Shown in pieces: positions 47,076 through 59,659 of a stretch of DNA of 64,000 nucleotides; position 1 is the stretch's first letter, and each line of letters starts with the position of its first letter. The translations under genes were made by a program, and so were the position numbers. The DNA comes from Pleurodeles waltl (taxonomy: Eukaryota > Chordata > Amphibia > Caudata > Salamandridae). The stretch spans positions 167,765,486-167,829,485 of the forward strand of contig NC_090450.1 of NCBI RefSeq assembly GCF_031143425.1. Direction: 5' to 3'. The notes beneath the pieces are model-generated. The model ran no database searches. It was not told where the DNA came from and worked only from the letters and a program-made list of their open reading frames with translations.

Positions 47076-49202
47076 TGTTAGACTTTTTCATCCTTAGCGC
47101 GGTCTCACTTAACTTTTTGCCTCTGTTCCCCAGGTTGTTGATGTGTTCTGGACTCTGATTTTGCTGTTTTTGTTACCCTGGGCACTTTACCACTGCTAAC
47201 CAGTGCTAAAGTGCAAGTGCTCCTTTACAAAATGTGTGTGTAATTGGTTTATCCATGACTGGCATATTTGATTTACTAGTAAGTCCCTAGTAAAGTGCAC
47301 TAGAGGTGCCAGGGCCTGTAAATAAAATGCTACTAGTGGGCCTGCAGCACTGGTTGTGCCACCCACATAAGTAGCTCTGTAATCATGTCTCAGACCTGCC
47401 ACTGCAGTGTCTGTGTGTGCAGTTTTAACTGTAAATTCGACTTGGCAAGTATACCCACTTGCCAGGCCTAAACCTTCCCTTTTCTTACATTTAAGACACC
47501 CCTAATGTAGGCCCTAGGTAGCCCCAAGGGCAGGGTGCAGTGTATGGTTAAGGTAGGACATATAGCAATGTGTTCTATATGTCCTGACAGTGAAATATTG
47601 CTAAATTCGTTTTTCACTGTTGCAAGGCCTGTCCCTCTCATAGGTTAACATGGGGGCTACCTTTAAATATGATTAAAGTGTAGATTTCCTTTGGGAGCGG
47701 GTGGACATGTGGAGTTTGGGGTCTCTGAGCTCACAATTTAAAAATACATCTTTTAGTAAAGTTGATTTTGAGATTGTGTGTTTGAAAATGCCACTTTTAG
47801 AAAGTGAGCATTTTCTTGCTTATACTATTTCTGTGACTCTGCCTGTTTGTGGATTCCCTGTCTAGGTCAGTTTGACAATTGGGCTGGTTGCACCTCACAC
47901 TATACAGTGACACAAAGGAAGCTGGGGTGTAGCCTGCATATCCTGATGAGCCATCTGTGCTAGGAGGGATAGGAGGAGTGGTCACTTACACCTGAAAGGG
48001 CTGTGCCTGCCCTCACACAATGCAGTCTCCAACCCCCTGGTGAGTGTCTGGGGCCTGGCCTGGGCAAGGCAGGATTTCACATTCAAAAGAGACTTTACTT
48101 TCAAGAAGGCCTACTTCAAAGGAGAAATTGGGTATAAGAAGGGCACCCAAAACCACAGACTTTAGAACACTTCTGGAAACAAGAAGAACCTCTGCCTGGA
48201 GAGCTGAAGAGCTGAGGAAGAAGAGCTGTCCTGCCTGTGACTGTGCTTTGTGGAGCTATCCTGCAATTGCTGCTTCTGCCAGAGTAAGAGGGCAAAGACT
48301 GGACTTTGTGTGCCTCCCATCTTGTGAAGAAATCTCCAACAGCTTGATTTAGAGCTTGCCTCCTGCTGTTTGAAGTCTCAGGGACAGCAAAGACTTCTCT
48401 CTGCCAGTACCTGGAGTCTCTGGAGAGACTCCTGCTCTGACAAGTGGTGCCCTATCCAGTCCCTGGGCCCTTGAAAGGAAAAGCTGGTGAAAATTCAAGG
48501 AAATCTACTTCGTACAACTCTGGACCGATGCTGCTGCTGAATCCGGTGACACCGCCTGCAACCAACTCCGTGATCTTCGCTGGAACGCGACGACCTAGCA
48601 GGCCTGATATCGCTGCAGCCTTGCCGATGTCCGCGACTCCGTGGAAGTCGCCGCACCACGTCGTGACTGACGCCGCTCATGAGGATTCAACGTTTCGCAC
48701 AGACACCGCGATCCCCGACTTCACGCAACGGCTTGTTTTAATTTCTTCACCAAGGTACTGTACCTGGGGTCTACGCGACTCCGTGTCTGACGCCGCTGGT
48801 GTCGGATTCTTGGGAGCGACTCAGACACGACGCCGTGTTAACACCTCATAGAAGCATTTTGTGTTTCTAAGCGCTATTTTTGAGTTTAATCCTTAAAAAT
48901 TCATAACTTGACTTGTGTATGTCGGATTTTTGTCATTTTGGTCTTGTTTTGTTTAGATAAATATTCCATATTTTTCTAAAATGGTGTTGTGTCATTTTGT
49001 AGTTTTTTCATTGAGTTACTGTGTGTGTTGGTACAAATACTTTACACCTAGCACTCTGAAGTTGAGCCTACTGCTCTGCCAAGCTACCAAGGGGGTAAGC
49101 AGGAGTTAGCTGAGGGTGATTCTCTTTTACCCTGACTAGAGTAAGGGTCCTTGCTTGAACAGGGGGTAACCTGACTGTCAACCAAAGACCCCATTTCTAA
49201 CA
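47076..49202 (+). repeat. Intact solo LTR, 2,127 bp, TGTTAGA...TCTAACA
   Basis: Begins TGTTAGAC and ends TTCTAACA, a 7 bp terminal inverted repeat with TG...CA ends, flanked by TGGCC. The other copies in the window (split at 9.8/21-22.7 kb, fragment at 4.1 kb, relative at 53.7 kb) align with it. TATAAGAAG at 48,133 is a likely promoter box, about 1,057 bp from the left end, and suggests plus-strand sense. It has no coding capacity; 102- and 135-codon frames inside are not supported as genes. Confidence 0.85.
48133..48141 (+). promoter_or_regulatory. TATA-like box in the solo LTR
   Basis: TATAAGAAG lies mid-LTR, where a U3/R boundary would be expected for a ~2.1 kb LTR. The equivalent site in the split copy is CTTCTTATA at about 21,872-21,880 on the other strand. 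Confidence 0.4.
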
Positions 49203-49207
49203 TGGCC

Positions 49208-50252
49208 CAATGTCACTAACTCTTTAAAATATATGTACAATGAACTTTGTGGCAACCCAGTGGATTATTACTCTCTCACCTCCTGCTATTTACTGCTTTG
49301 TATAGCAATGATCCACTGATAGAGCATAAGCATTAGAATGTACAAGAGGCAATTTACATCTAACAAATCTATTCATTTATCAGATATTCAATTATTTATG
49401 TCATACATACATTATATGTAGAAAGATACTATTATTTTGCCTTTCTTTGGTACTACTGTACTGTTTTTCTTCAGACCCCAAAATATGTTAATACCAGCAT
49501 ATTTTTCTACCTCTGTCATTACTACCACAATCAACATTATCACCAACATCATTCCCAACACCACCAAAGCATTTGTGCATGCCGTTCTGTGTATGCTTTA
49601 TCACTGTGACCATGCTTTAGAATACGTATGCCAGACCTATTGACTTTGCCGGTGCTTGATTTATTTATTATTTTCTTGTGAAGAGCAGCGCTGAGATTCC
49701 TGCCATCTTAGTGCGGTTTGAAATGTTACCTTTTTAGGGTTCTCATCTAGAGTCCCAATGAACGGCAACTAGATACAATCATCACCTTTAGCTTCACCAC
49801 CATGAAGAAACAACATGTGCAGACAAAGATGGGGGATGTTATTCCACTCATCACCAGACCCAGAGCTGTTCCAAATTTAGCCTGTTAGCAAAAGTAGCAT
49901 GTGTCAGGGTACTCACTGACCAAGACGTTTTTTCCTGCCTGAGGTCAAAGGTTATCTTCAAGCTGTGGTTTAGGAAATGGACGTTTAATGAAGCATTTCA
50001 CATTAGTCACCACTTAAAATCATGCCTTGCCACTGTGAGCAATTGTTCTCAGTTTGCTGTGAATAATTTTTTTATAATTGCATTTCGGATTTCAGCTGTA
50101 TATTTTACCAGTTAGTTATAATGAATATTCCTGCTTTTAATTTGAGTATTCGTATTATCGGTTGCCATAATTGCAATAAAAATTCCACTAAACGAGCTGT
50201 TGTCTTTAGATTTCTTAAACAAAGTTTCCCGTGTTTATGGTTTATTTTGTGC
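49208..50252. other. No gene seen
   Basis: Only short frames; a Thr/Ile/Asn-rich 68-codon frame at 49,437-49,643 shows no domain. No repeats identified. Confidence 0.35.
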
Positions 50253-50440
50253 CAGTGCTTTAAATGGGTCGATACTCTCCGGTACTGAGTACCGGCACTT
50301 TTTTATTTTGAGAGGGTGAGTACCGGCACATCTCAAGAAAAACGTAATACTTTTAATTGGAGAGTACCGGCACTTCTCAGAAACAAGCAGGTACCCTGGT
50401 ACAGAGTACCTGCACTTCTGTTTTTCCATTTAAAGCACTG
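50253..50440. mobile_element. 188 bp hAT-like MITE with internal GAGTACCGGCAC repeats
   Basis: Ends form a perfect 15 bp inverted repeat, CAGTGCTTTAAATGG and CCATTTAAAGCACTG. CAGTG-type ends suggest the hAT group, but no 8 bp target duplication is visible. Inside, GAGTACCGGCACTT or GAGTACCTGCACTT occurs four times at roughly 40-60 bp spacing, alternating with CTCTCCGGTACTG-like inverse forms. Confidence 0.65.
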
Positions 50441-50523
50441 GGTTCTTTCTCACAAGGAGTTTCTGAAAATTGTATCTTATGAACCTATTTTTTTATTGAC
50501 AGTGCAACAGTTTTAGACACTAA

Positions 50524-51450
50524 GGCCCGTATTTATACTTTTTGACGCTAAACTGCGCTAACGCAGTTTAGCGTCAAAAATATTTGCGCCGGCTAACGCC
50601 ATTCTGAAGCGCCATGCGGGCGCCGTATTTATTGAATGGCGTTAGCCGGCGCAAGCAGACCGGCGCTGCCTGGTGTGCGTGGAAAAAAACCACGTACACC
50701 AGGCAGCGCCGGCGTTGGGCAAAAATGACGTTAGGGCGTCTTAAAATGGGGCAAGTCAGGTTGAGGCAGAAAAATCGCCTAAACCCGATTTGCGCCATTT
50801 TTTTACGAGGCCCAGACGCCATTTCATGACTCCTGTCTTAGTAAAGACAGGAGTCATGCCCCCTTGCCCAATGGCCATGCCCAGGGGACTTGTGTCCCCT
50901 GGGCATGGTCATTGGGCATAGTGGCATGTAGGGGGGCACAAATAAGGCCCCCCTATGCCACCCCAAAAAAATTAAAAAATATAGAAAATTATACTTACCT
51001 GAACTTACCTGAATGTCCCTGGGGTGGGTCCCTCCATCCTTGGGTGTCCTCCTGGGGTGGGCAGGGGTGGCAGGGGGGGTCCCTGGGGGCAGGGGAGGGC
51101 ACCTGTAGGCTCATTTTGAGCCCACAGGCCCCTTAACGCCTACCCTGACCCAGGCGTTAAATAGTGGCGCAAATGCGGGGTTTTTTGACCCGCCAACTCC
51201 CGGGCGTGTTTTTTGCCCGGGAGTATAAATACGACGCATTTGCGTCGCCGTCATTTTTTTAGACGGGAACGCCTTCCTTGCATCTCATTAACGCAAGGAA
51301 GGCGTTCACGCAAAAAAATGACGCTATTTGCCAATACTTTGGCGCTAGACGCGTCTAACGCCAAAGTATAAATATGGCGTTAGTTTTGCGCCGAATTTGC
51401 GTCGAAAAAAACGACGCTAATTCGGCGCAAACGGAGTATAAATATGCCCC
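50524..51450. mobile_element. 927 bp MITE made of nested hairpins, TAA duplication
   Basis: Ends are imperfect inverted repeats, GGCCCGTATTTATACTTTTTGACGC and the complement of GCGCAAACGGAGTATAAATATGCCCC. TAA flanks both sides (50,521-50,523 and 51,451-51,453). Several internal palindromes are visible, such as GACGCTAAACTGCGCTAACGCAGTTTAGCGTC, a GGCGTTAGCCGGCGCAA pair, and a CCAGGCAGCGCCGG pair around ACGT. No transposase. PIF/Harbinger-like by end and target type. Confidence 0.8.
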
Positions 51451-51538
51451 TAAGGCCTATTACTGTTGCAGACGTGTATTACTGGTAGCTTTGATACAAA
51501 AGAACAGGATTCCTCTTTCTTACTCCCTGTTGAAATAA

Positions 51539-52223
51539 AGGGCCAGATATTGGAAAAATCCTGTTTGTGATTTCCTAATTGCGAATCTTTGCTATTCACA
51601 ATTAGGAAATCGCAAACTGTGATGTACTACAGTGTGTTTAACACTGATTGCCCAATGGGTCGCAATGGACCTGCCTCATCAATATTCATGAGCCAGGTCG
51701 CAATTTGCGACCCATTGGAAATGGCCAGCACTCACAGGTATGGTAGCCTGATGGGGTCAGCAGACCACCATGTCTGTGATTGCTTTTAAATTGTACTGCT
51801 GACCATTTTCCTTAAAGGAAATGGAATGCATTACAAAAAGAAAACTAAAGTTTTCTTTTCATTTATTAAGAGTAGGCAATGGTCTGTGCGACCACTGCCT
51901 GCTCTTAAAAAATGTTTTCACTCACATTCACAAAGGGGTCCCATGGGGATCCCTTCCCTTCCTGTGTGCGAATGGTTTACCGCCCCCTCTACAGAGTTGG
52001 TGAAATATGAGTGTTTTGCTACCACATTCCAGTCACAAAACATTCATACATGGCAGTGTTATTTGGAAGGGACTCCCGAAACACACCCCTTCCTAACATC
52101 GAACCACAAAAGCAAAATGCAATTCAGTAACAAGTTGCAGAGTCACATTTTGCCTTTTGTACATGACAAAATGCATTTTATCGGCCGTTTGCGACCAGTA
52201 AAATGGTTCGTACATCTGGCTCA
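51539..52223. mobile_element. 685 bp MITE, TAA duplication, same family as 34.9 kb
   Basis: Ends AGGGCCAGAT and ATCTGGCTCA are inverted repeats, and TAA flanks the element (51,536-51,538 and 52,224-52,226). Internal blocks CCTAATTGCGAATC..TTCACAATTAGG and GGTCGCAATTTGCGACC are further palindromes. It shares many blocks with the element at 34,935-35,520. Frames of up to 146 codons inside are not genes. Confidence 0.75.
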
Positions 52224-52226
52224 TAA

Positions 52227-53649
52227 TTCTTTGTCACATGCTAAGCATTCAGAAGCTAAAACATAGCTCGTTTGATCACCAAATTCATCAATAGAGAGCT
52301 CCAATGTTGCTAGAACTAGAAATTCTTGACTAGATGTATTTTGTACAAACTCGAGCAAGATAAACGCCCACGTTTTTGCAAATCAATATTGTATTATATT
52401 ATGATATATAATATTATATGTTGATGCAGGGTTTGTTCTGTGTGGTGAAGATGTGGGCCTCAGTATGTTTACCCAGTCTTTTAAACTGCACCTCTCATGG
52501 AATTTTTAGATTGTCCCTAGTCCAAGATCGATATTTAAGGATAATTTCAAATAGCAAGACTGTATTACCATGCGCAATAAGCACTATTTTAAAGTTTTGC
52601 TACTGCACAGTCATTGCAATTTATGTTCTTAATATGTTTCACTGCCCCACATTTAGCATCTGCGCCTCGCAGGTCGTAGGAGACCTCTTGCTGGCGACTT
52701 AGTTAATGTTAGACATAGTTTAAATGATATCTGAGAGTTTATTCTGATATGTGGGTAATTGCAGTTTTGGCATCCAGTAGTCAAGGTGCAGGGGAAGCCC
52801 TGATGCCATGTTTTTAAAGTTTTTAATATATGAAGTGATCACACTGAGCCTACATCGGACTGCTGACTTTAGTACCACTTATCCAATTTCTGCAAAGCTT
52901 TCCATTCACAAATGTCACTGGGGTTAGCCAATTGTTTGTCATGTTTCAGTGATCAAAGCATGTGCACAAAAGTGTTTAGCGGCCTCACAGTGGCCACATT
53001 CAGAATATGCCAGAAAGTACAGTATTTTCTTTCTCTTTCTCTGTTAAAGTTTTTGTAAGTATTTGGCTTGTTTTTTAATTGTTCAGCAGGTTGTTGTTGC
53101 TTCCCTGCCAAACCAGTAGGATTTTCAGTGGTGTTAATGCATAGGTCCAAACTGAAAAGTTGGGCACCATGTCTGTAATTCCGAACAAAAGGCTAGGTGG
53201 TTGAAATCTAAAATGTACAATAAATCTTCTGGAACATCACAGCCCAAAATGCATTTTATTCAACATTAAGATTTCGATTTCAATGTAGATTTTGATGTCA
53301 AAGCAGATGTCAAAGCTATTAAATATGGCTGACCAGCAGGCGTGCTTGATAACTGGGTTCTAAATAGTTGATTCTCAGCCAACAGTGTTTATTTAGGGTC
53401 AGCATTGACCATTAAGAAAAAACTCTTGTAGAAGTTCTTCACCCTTCATCTAGAATCAGAAAATTGCTCTTATTAAAAATAATTCTCTTTTTTGTACACA
53501 TGCGTGTTTCTTCTCTTGTTTTGGCACTCTGAGGCATTTACTTCAAAGCCCTTTTCGTAGACATCCAGTTTACCAATCCCAGAAAGAAATGACAATAGTT
53601 GATAAACAGGAGTAATGGTTCTCACCCAAAAAAAGTGTCAAATAACGGA
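52227..53649. other. No gene seen; AT palindrome near 52,390
   Basis: No coding region recognised. A short AT palindrome (TATTATATTATGATATATAATATTATA) lies at about 52,391-52,417. The rest shows no repeat structure by eye. Confidence 0.35.
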
Positions 53650-56443
53650 TGTGAGAAATTAGGTTGTTGGTTGAGGGGAGTGTGAGTCCTTCTCAAGCAA
53701 CAACCAAAGTCCTTGTCAAGGTGAACCACCAAAGTCATTAAATTAACCTTTGCTTAACCTTCTGTTAGCTTGGCACAAAAGCAGTAAAGCTTAACTTGGA
53801 GACAATATGCAAAGTACAGCAGCACACAAACAGATATTAATTGAAAACATAGCTCAAGACAAATTTGCATGCCAATTTAGAAAAATATAGTAAAGTTTAT
53901 TAAATTATTTGACACCAAAATAACAAAAATCCAATCACTAGAACTGAAGTGATAAATTTTTAAAGTTTAAGGTAAAAACTACTGCTTACAAGATCAAAAC
54001 GGCAACTGCAGACCGCTAATGGCATGAGACCAGGTAAAAGTTAAAAAAATATGGCTGACCACAATGGAGCGGCAGTCGCGAACAAGAAGTGAATTGGACC
54101 TTGTCAGTACTTATCTTCGGAATTAGAAGAACTTTTGTGGGAAAATGTCTCAGAAGGTAAAATTCAGTAGGGCAAAGCTGCAGATGGAGTTTGAGATAGA
54201 GACATTGTCATTGCAAGCAACTGGACGAAGTCGTGATGAAGATTTACACATTTAGACTTAGGGCCTCATTATGATTTCCACAGCCAAAATGTCAGAGGTG
54301 AGGCTGCAGGCAAGCCGACAGCCTCACCCCGGTCGTATTAGGATGTTTCCGCAGGGTTGACCAGCTGAAATGTTGCATTACGACATTTGCGACAGTCTGC
54401 CCGGTGGAAACGGGGCAACGGCATTGGCTCTCTTAGGGAACCAAGGCCAATGCCATCGCACACAGGCACCCTTGGAATGTGCACTGTCTGCAATAGCAGA
54501 TAGTGCACATTCTGTGGGTGCTGGCAGGGCTCCACTGTGGCCCCCAGTGCTGAATTTCTATCAGCCTTTTCATGGTGAAGACCCGCCATGAATAGGCTTG
54601 CAGAAAGTGAAGTTGTGATCAGCATGGCAGTGCCAAACTCAGCACTGAGGTGGCTGACTACGACTTTGACAGCCACCAACCAGTTGGGAACCCTGATCCC
54701 ATCAGCGGTCTACTGGCAGATCTGGAGTGCGGTGGTCTGACTGCCACCACGAGTTTGGTGGTCTGTAGACTGCCAGACTCGTAATGAGGCCCTTAGTCCC
54801 TTTTTTGGAAGTTGAAAACCTCCAGTGAGACAAAGCTGCAAGCTGTAGCCAAGAGAGCTCCATGAGGCCAGATAGTGCATCTGTGAAGAACCACTGAACA
54901 GGGTTTGGTGTGACAGAGAAGAACGTAGCGGGGCCTGCTGCATAGTCAGTACCTCTTAGCTAAAAAATGTTCTAAGTCCCATGTTTTGCATTTTGGCAAT
55001 CTGGGCACTTTTAGCACTACTTACAAGGCTCAAGGACTGGAGAGGCACCACTTGGAGTGTCACAGCTCACTCATGATGGGTCCAAGTGCAGGCTCATGAT
55101 GGCTATAGCCTTTTCTGTCCTCGGCGCTCTGATCAGGAGATCAGCCAACTAGCCCTTGGAGTCATTCTTGGATTCCAGGGTTCAAGCAGTGGAACTGGGC
55201 TCAAACAGGAGTGGCGGCCTCTGGGGTTTCAAAGGAGGCTTCAGGCAGCAGAACAGCCCTTCCGAATGCAGAAAAGCAGTTTGCAGTGCACAGCACAAAT
55301 AGCAGGCCACAGCATCAGACACTCCTCCAAAAATCCTTCTGCTGATCCAGAATGTGAAGTGAAGAGCGGGTCTAAGGACTATATTCTTATACCAGGTGCC
55401 TTCTTTGAAGTAGGAGAAGTTTCTAGAGATTCCCTTAGAAAAGTCTTTGAAACTTCCTGCCTCCCTTCCCTGCCTCAAGTCTGGCCTGGCTGCAGGTTTA
55501 ATGGGCTAGTGTTAAATCCTTTGTGTGACGACAGGACACAGCCTATTGATTCACAAGTAGGGCTGGGCCAAGCTCTGTTCCCACCCCCATCCAGCCAGTA
55601 ATGGCCCATTCAGACACACCTAATGCCTCTGTTGAGTGGTTCTCTGGGAGGAATACAGAAACAACTGCCAACTACACCCAGTCATATGACCCAGAAACAG
55701 GCTGCAGGGACCCATTAGTTAGAGCAGAAAAATGCAAAATTTCTAAATGTGGCTTTTTCAAAATTGTGACTTAAAATCTGACTTTACCATTAAAGAGGGG
55801 TTTAAATTACAATTTCTTAGATACCAAATAGGATTTTTCACCTATTCCCAAAAGAAAGTTAGCACGTACTAAATGTAAAAAGGCAACCCAATGTTATACT
55901 ATGAGAGAGGTAGGCCTCACTTCAGTGAAAATGAAGTTTTGAGTTTTTCACTACTAGGACATGTAAATTTTAAAAGTACATATCTAATCTTTTCATTACA
56001 ATGCACCCTGGCATATAGGCTGCCCAGGGCCTACATTAGGGGTGAAATATGTAATAAAAGCAGAGTTTAAGGCTTCACAATGGGGTTATTTTACCAAATA
56101 AAATTACAGTTTAAAACTACGTTCAGGCTGCAATAGCAGGCTTTGGACATGTATTAAAGGGCTACTTAGTTGACTGGCACAATGAGTGCTGAATACCCAT
56201 TTTCAGCATTTAATGTACCGGCCCTGGGCCCTAGCATATGGTATACCACTTTACTACAGGCTTTTGAATTAATTAAATATGGCGATCCGGTGTAAGCCAA
56301 TTTTGCCATGTTTTAGGTAGTGAGCACAAGCATTTTAGCACTGATTCACAGTGGCTAAGACCAACAAAAACTAATCCAGAAAAATAGGAGAGGGGAAAGC
56401 AAAATGTTTGGGTGTGCCCAAGCAAAGAGGACTAAGTCCAACA
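53650..56443. mobile_element. LTR-like element related to the 2.1 kb family
   Basis: Starts near TGTGAGAAATTAGG and ends GTCCAACA, echoing TGTTAGAAATGGGG and TCTAACA. Shared blocks include AGCTTGGCAC, GCTTAACTT, TTTAGAAAAATA, AAAATAACAAAAATCCAA, and near the other end CAGTTTAAAACT, GGGCTACTTAG and TTTAGCACTG. It is about 2.26 kb without the MITE at 54,258-54,793. No matching target duplication was found (ACGGA and CTTGA flank it). A 171-codon frame at 55,086-55,601 falls in the zone corresponding to non-coding LTR sequence. Confidence 0.65.
54258..54793. mobile_element. ~535 bp MITE inside the LTR-like element, TTA duplication
   Basis: Ends GGGCCTCATTATGA and TCGTAATGAGGCCC are inverted repeats flanked by TTA on both sides. 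The position inside a recognisable LTR relative makes the insertion clear. Internal frames are shadows. Fits PIF/Harbinger-type non-autonomous elements. Confidence 0.8.
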
Positions 56444-57219
56444 CTTGATTTGTTTCAAATAATTTGCTTATTTGTACTTTTTTCCTCATTACCTTTTTTA
56501 AAATGTTCATATTGATAGAAAACATTCTTTCATTTCAGATATTGTTGATATTGTGGAAGTAAGGGAACAAAGCTCTTTTAAAATAATGTTCCACATTTAC
56601 TGCAATGAAACTATGGGCTTGCTTTGGATTACTCTTGAAAATCACACTGCCCCTTACTTTTGTAGCAGGACTGCACATTTTGTACACAATGCTCCCGGTA
56701 ATTGTGTTTTTTATTGATGGTACAGAAGTAAGTTCATGTCAGTGCAATACATTGAAACCTGACTCATGTTCCATTGCAGGCGGTTGAGATCAAACATTGT
56801 TTATCATAATGTGATATGGAAATAATGAATAGCTGCTATACAGACAAAATTGAACAGCTATCTATTGAAACTGTCCCGTCCCGCCAATTGTCATTCATCC
56901 TGGCAAGTTCCTTCTGCATTTCAGCTTTTTGGTATATTATGATGCCCTTTATCAAAGGGAACACCCAGAGTACAAATCTGGTACACTTGAGGGATACCAT
57001 TGTTGAACACTTGTTTGAAGGAGACCCTAAACTGGTCTTCTACCACATGAGTCCTGATGTCCTGTCCTAAATTCTGGTCAGTGGCAACAGGAACATAATT
57101 TCAGGATGCAATAACTGCACCCATTATAGTTTGGTCCACTGCCTCTCATGTAAAATAAGTTGAGTGAACTTTATAAGCTCCTTTTGTTTACTTTAAATGA
57201 ATAATAATGTTCATGCTCA
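56444..57219. other. No gene recognised
   Basis: Frames of 60 and 84 codons (56,605-56,787 and 56,816-57,070) are hydrophobic in part but have no recognisable domain or context; they look like chance frames. Confidence 0.35.
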
Positions 57220-57265
57220 TTATTATTATAATATTGATTGATTGATTAATTAATGTTGAGTGCAG
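57220..57265. repeat. Simple repeat (GATT)n, possible SINE or LINE tail
   Basis: ATTATTATTATAATATTGATTGATTGATTAATTAATG is a simple repeat of the kind that ends short retroposons. The sequence around it could not be assigned. A similar GATTGATTGATT run ends the SINE-like sequence near 59,740. Confidence 0.35.
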
Positions 57266-58965
57266 CAACACATCTGATTGCAAATATGTTCTTGTGTAAA
57301 TGTTGAAAGTAATAAAATTGAATAGTGCTGCCCATGCAAACCATTTTTTCAGCCTACCTCTCTAGGGACTTTCAGTGTAAGGTACATCAGATTCCTTACC
57401 AATGCAGCCCTTCTTATTGTGGTGGAATATAGCAACCGAAATCTGCAAGGAATGTCGAGAGCAGGAAATATTTACTTCTGCTCCTCTGCATTTGAACTAT
57501 CTCAAAAGCAGTAAAACTTTGCTCACTTCGACTGCACTTCCCATCTTTAGAAATGCTCCATGGCTGATTGACAATAGCTATATAAAGTGGATCCTGGCTA
57601 TAACAGTTTGGAACCCCTCCCCTTATGCCTGCGTGTATCCTGCCTTTGTGCCTTCCTGAATGTAGAATTGAGTGCCTCCCATGTCATCCAGGCTGAGACT
57701 AAGCCTGCTATCCTGTGAAAGCTTGGTCATCCTATCCCAGTGTTGCTCTTACCTGCACAGCATTCCACAGACAACCCATTAGCCCACAAATGCCGTCCTC
57801 AGTTCTAAAGAGGCATTTATAAAGATATTGAGATGGGAAAGTTCCATGCATGGTGACAGGGTGACAGATGTGCTCCCCTGCTCTGAGTGCCCCAGCTGCA
57901 TGGATATCTGGATCCCTGGTACTGATTTTTGCCCATAAGTGAACACTTATGATTATGTCTCATGGTAATGCAGTGTTGTTATACTGAGGGAGCACACCAG
58001 TCACTGCCATAGTAATAGGAAATGGCTAATGCCCTTACCAGGAATGAAGTGAAACAAGCCCAGTGCTGATAGCATAGACTTCGTGTTTTTATTTGTAGTA
58101 ATCAGTAGTGTGAACAGGCCCTTTACTTGTGTCACAGGAGTAGTACCTACACGCCCACTCATATAACATTTTGCTGCTGTGTACTTAACTCACCCTTGGC
58201 CTACATGGTGATTGCATGTTGGGCAGGAAATAATAATTGCATGTGTTTGCTGGAATATAAGCCTGCCTGTGCATGTTACATAACATGGAGGCCTGCGATT
58301 TCTATTTTGGAACCCCGTGGTCTAGAAAGGCTAGTGGAGTGTAGGACTGAGACCCCCAAGACAGGAGGTGTGGATTACTGACCTTCTTGAGAGGTGTGGT
58401 AGGAACACACACAGTGGCAGAAGGGGAGCAGAGCATTTTCTGTGCATATTACATTTTCTATGGTTCAATGACGATTTACTGGTCTGTGGGTCCTGGGCCA
58501 CTGCCAGGATGATAGCAGGTCTGATAAGGCTGGCACCGTATGACAAGGGAATCATGAAAGAGGGGAAACCGAGAGCTAGGTGTGACCTGCCATTTGGGAC
58601 GGTCCATGCAAGGTCATAGACATTCAGCATTGGAAAGCTGTAACCTGTAAAGAAGCACCCCAGTCCTCCTTTAGTTGCCAGCTGCCACTGGATCTGGTAA
58701 GACTTTTCTAGGCTGTCTGCCCTGCTTGGGACTTGCACAAACATACCACTTACCGCTGCTAATATTGACTCTCAAGACAAAACTTAGACTTTGTCACATG
58801 GGGCCAAGCGTGGTCTACATGTGGAAGTTGCCTACACTGTTGAATGGGGGAATAGCCAACCTCACTTGAAGGGAAAGAGGGATTTGGGAATTCCACCCAG
58901 GATGACGCTAGCATGCTGAATTTAAGAGACTATGGGGGTTATTATGTGTGTTGTTATCTATTTTT
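57266..58965. other. No gene seen
   Basis: Only short frames on both strands; none shows a family motif. No repeat boundaries recognised. Confidence 0.35.
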
Positions 58966-59027
58966 TGTGTGTTTACATTAAAATACTTTTTTCATATGTG
59001 TGTTTACATTAAAATACTTTTTTCATA
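58966..59027. repeat. 31 bp tandem duplication
   Basis: TGTGTGTTTACATTAAAATACTTTTTTCATA occurs twice head to tail without a mismatch, so the duplication is recent. No further copies are present. Confidence 0.9.
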
Positions 59028-59659
59028 TAAGCAGTTATTTAACTGGACAATCAGCTTAATGATGTTACTCTTTGTACTTTGAGTCTTGCACCTGTGTATT
59101 CTGTACACCTACCCCCCCCTTGAAGAGCCTTGAGTTGCACAGCCTGTCCTACCAATGAGAGTCAAGTGCTGAAAGGGATATTACTTGCCCCAGTAATCAG
59201 AACCCACAGTTTATCAGGCCCTGGCACAGCAGGAGTAAAAGGTCACAATCCCCACAATTGTGTCCATTAATAAAACCCACTTGCCCAGTGTCCCTCTGAA
59301 AGGGATTCTCACAATACCTTCCCTAGAGACTGGTGGAAGCCTGCCGAAGAATCCAAGTGAGCTTTTGCATTTCTCTATCTGTCCAGCTAACACATCCCTG
59401 TAATAGTATTTGCTTGCTCTGTTTCCATCCTTGCCATAATCCTGGTGCACACTATTTCTTTTGGTAATGCCAGAGGCAAGGAGATGTGTCCTCCCTAGAT
59501 ATAAAGATATTGACCCAGAATTGCTATCATGAGATAGCCCATATAATTCAAGAAAAATGCAGCCGTAATCTGTGAGAAGAGTACATTTCTCGGATCAAAA
59601 CTGAACTGTAAAAGTATAACTTAAACAGTAGGAAAATAGAACAAGGTGACCTTCGAGCA
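59028..59659. other. No gene seen
   Basis: Short frames only. Nothing recognisable apart from the adjacent SINE-like tail. Confidence 0.35.

Noticed and set aside
51826..52266. 146-codon frame as a gene
   Set aside because: It falls inside a MITE with inverted ends and TAA duplication.
55086..55601. 171-codon frame as a host gene
   Set aside because: It sits in a stretch corresponding to non-coding LTR sequence in the related elements and has no domain.
53650..56443. Target duplication for the LTR-like element
   Set aside because: Flanks ACGGA and CTTGA do not match, so ends are approximate or the duplication has decayed.
56605..57070. Two hydrophobic small frames as membrane protein exons
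   Set aside because: No conserved motif, different frames, and no neighbouring coding sequence.
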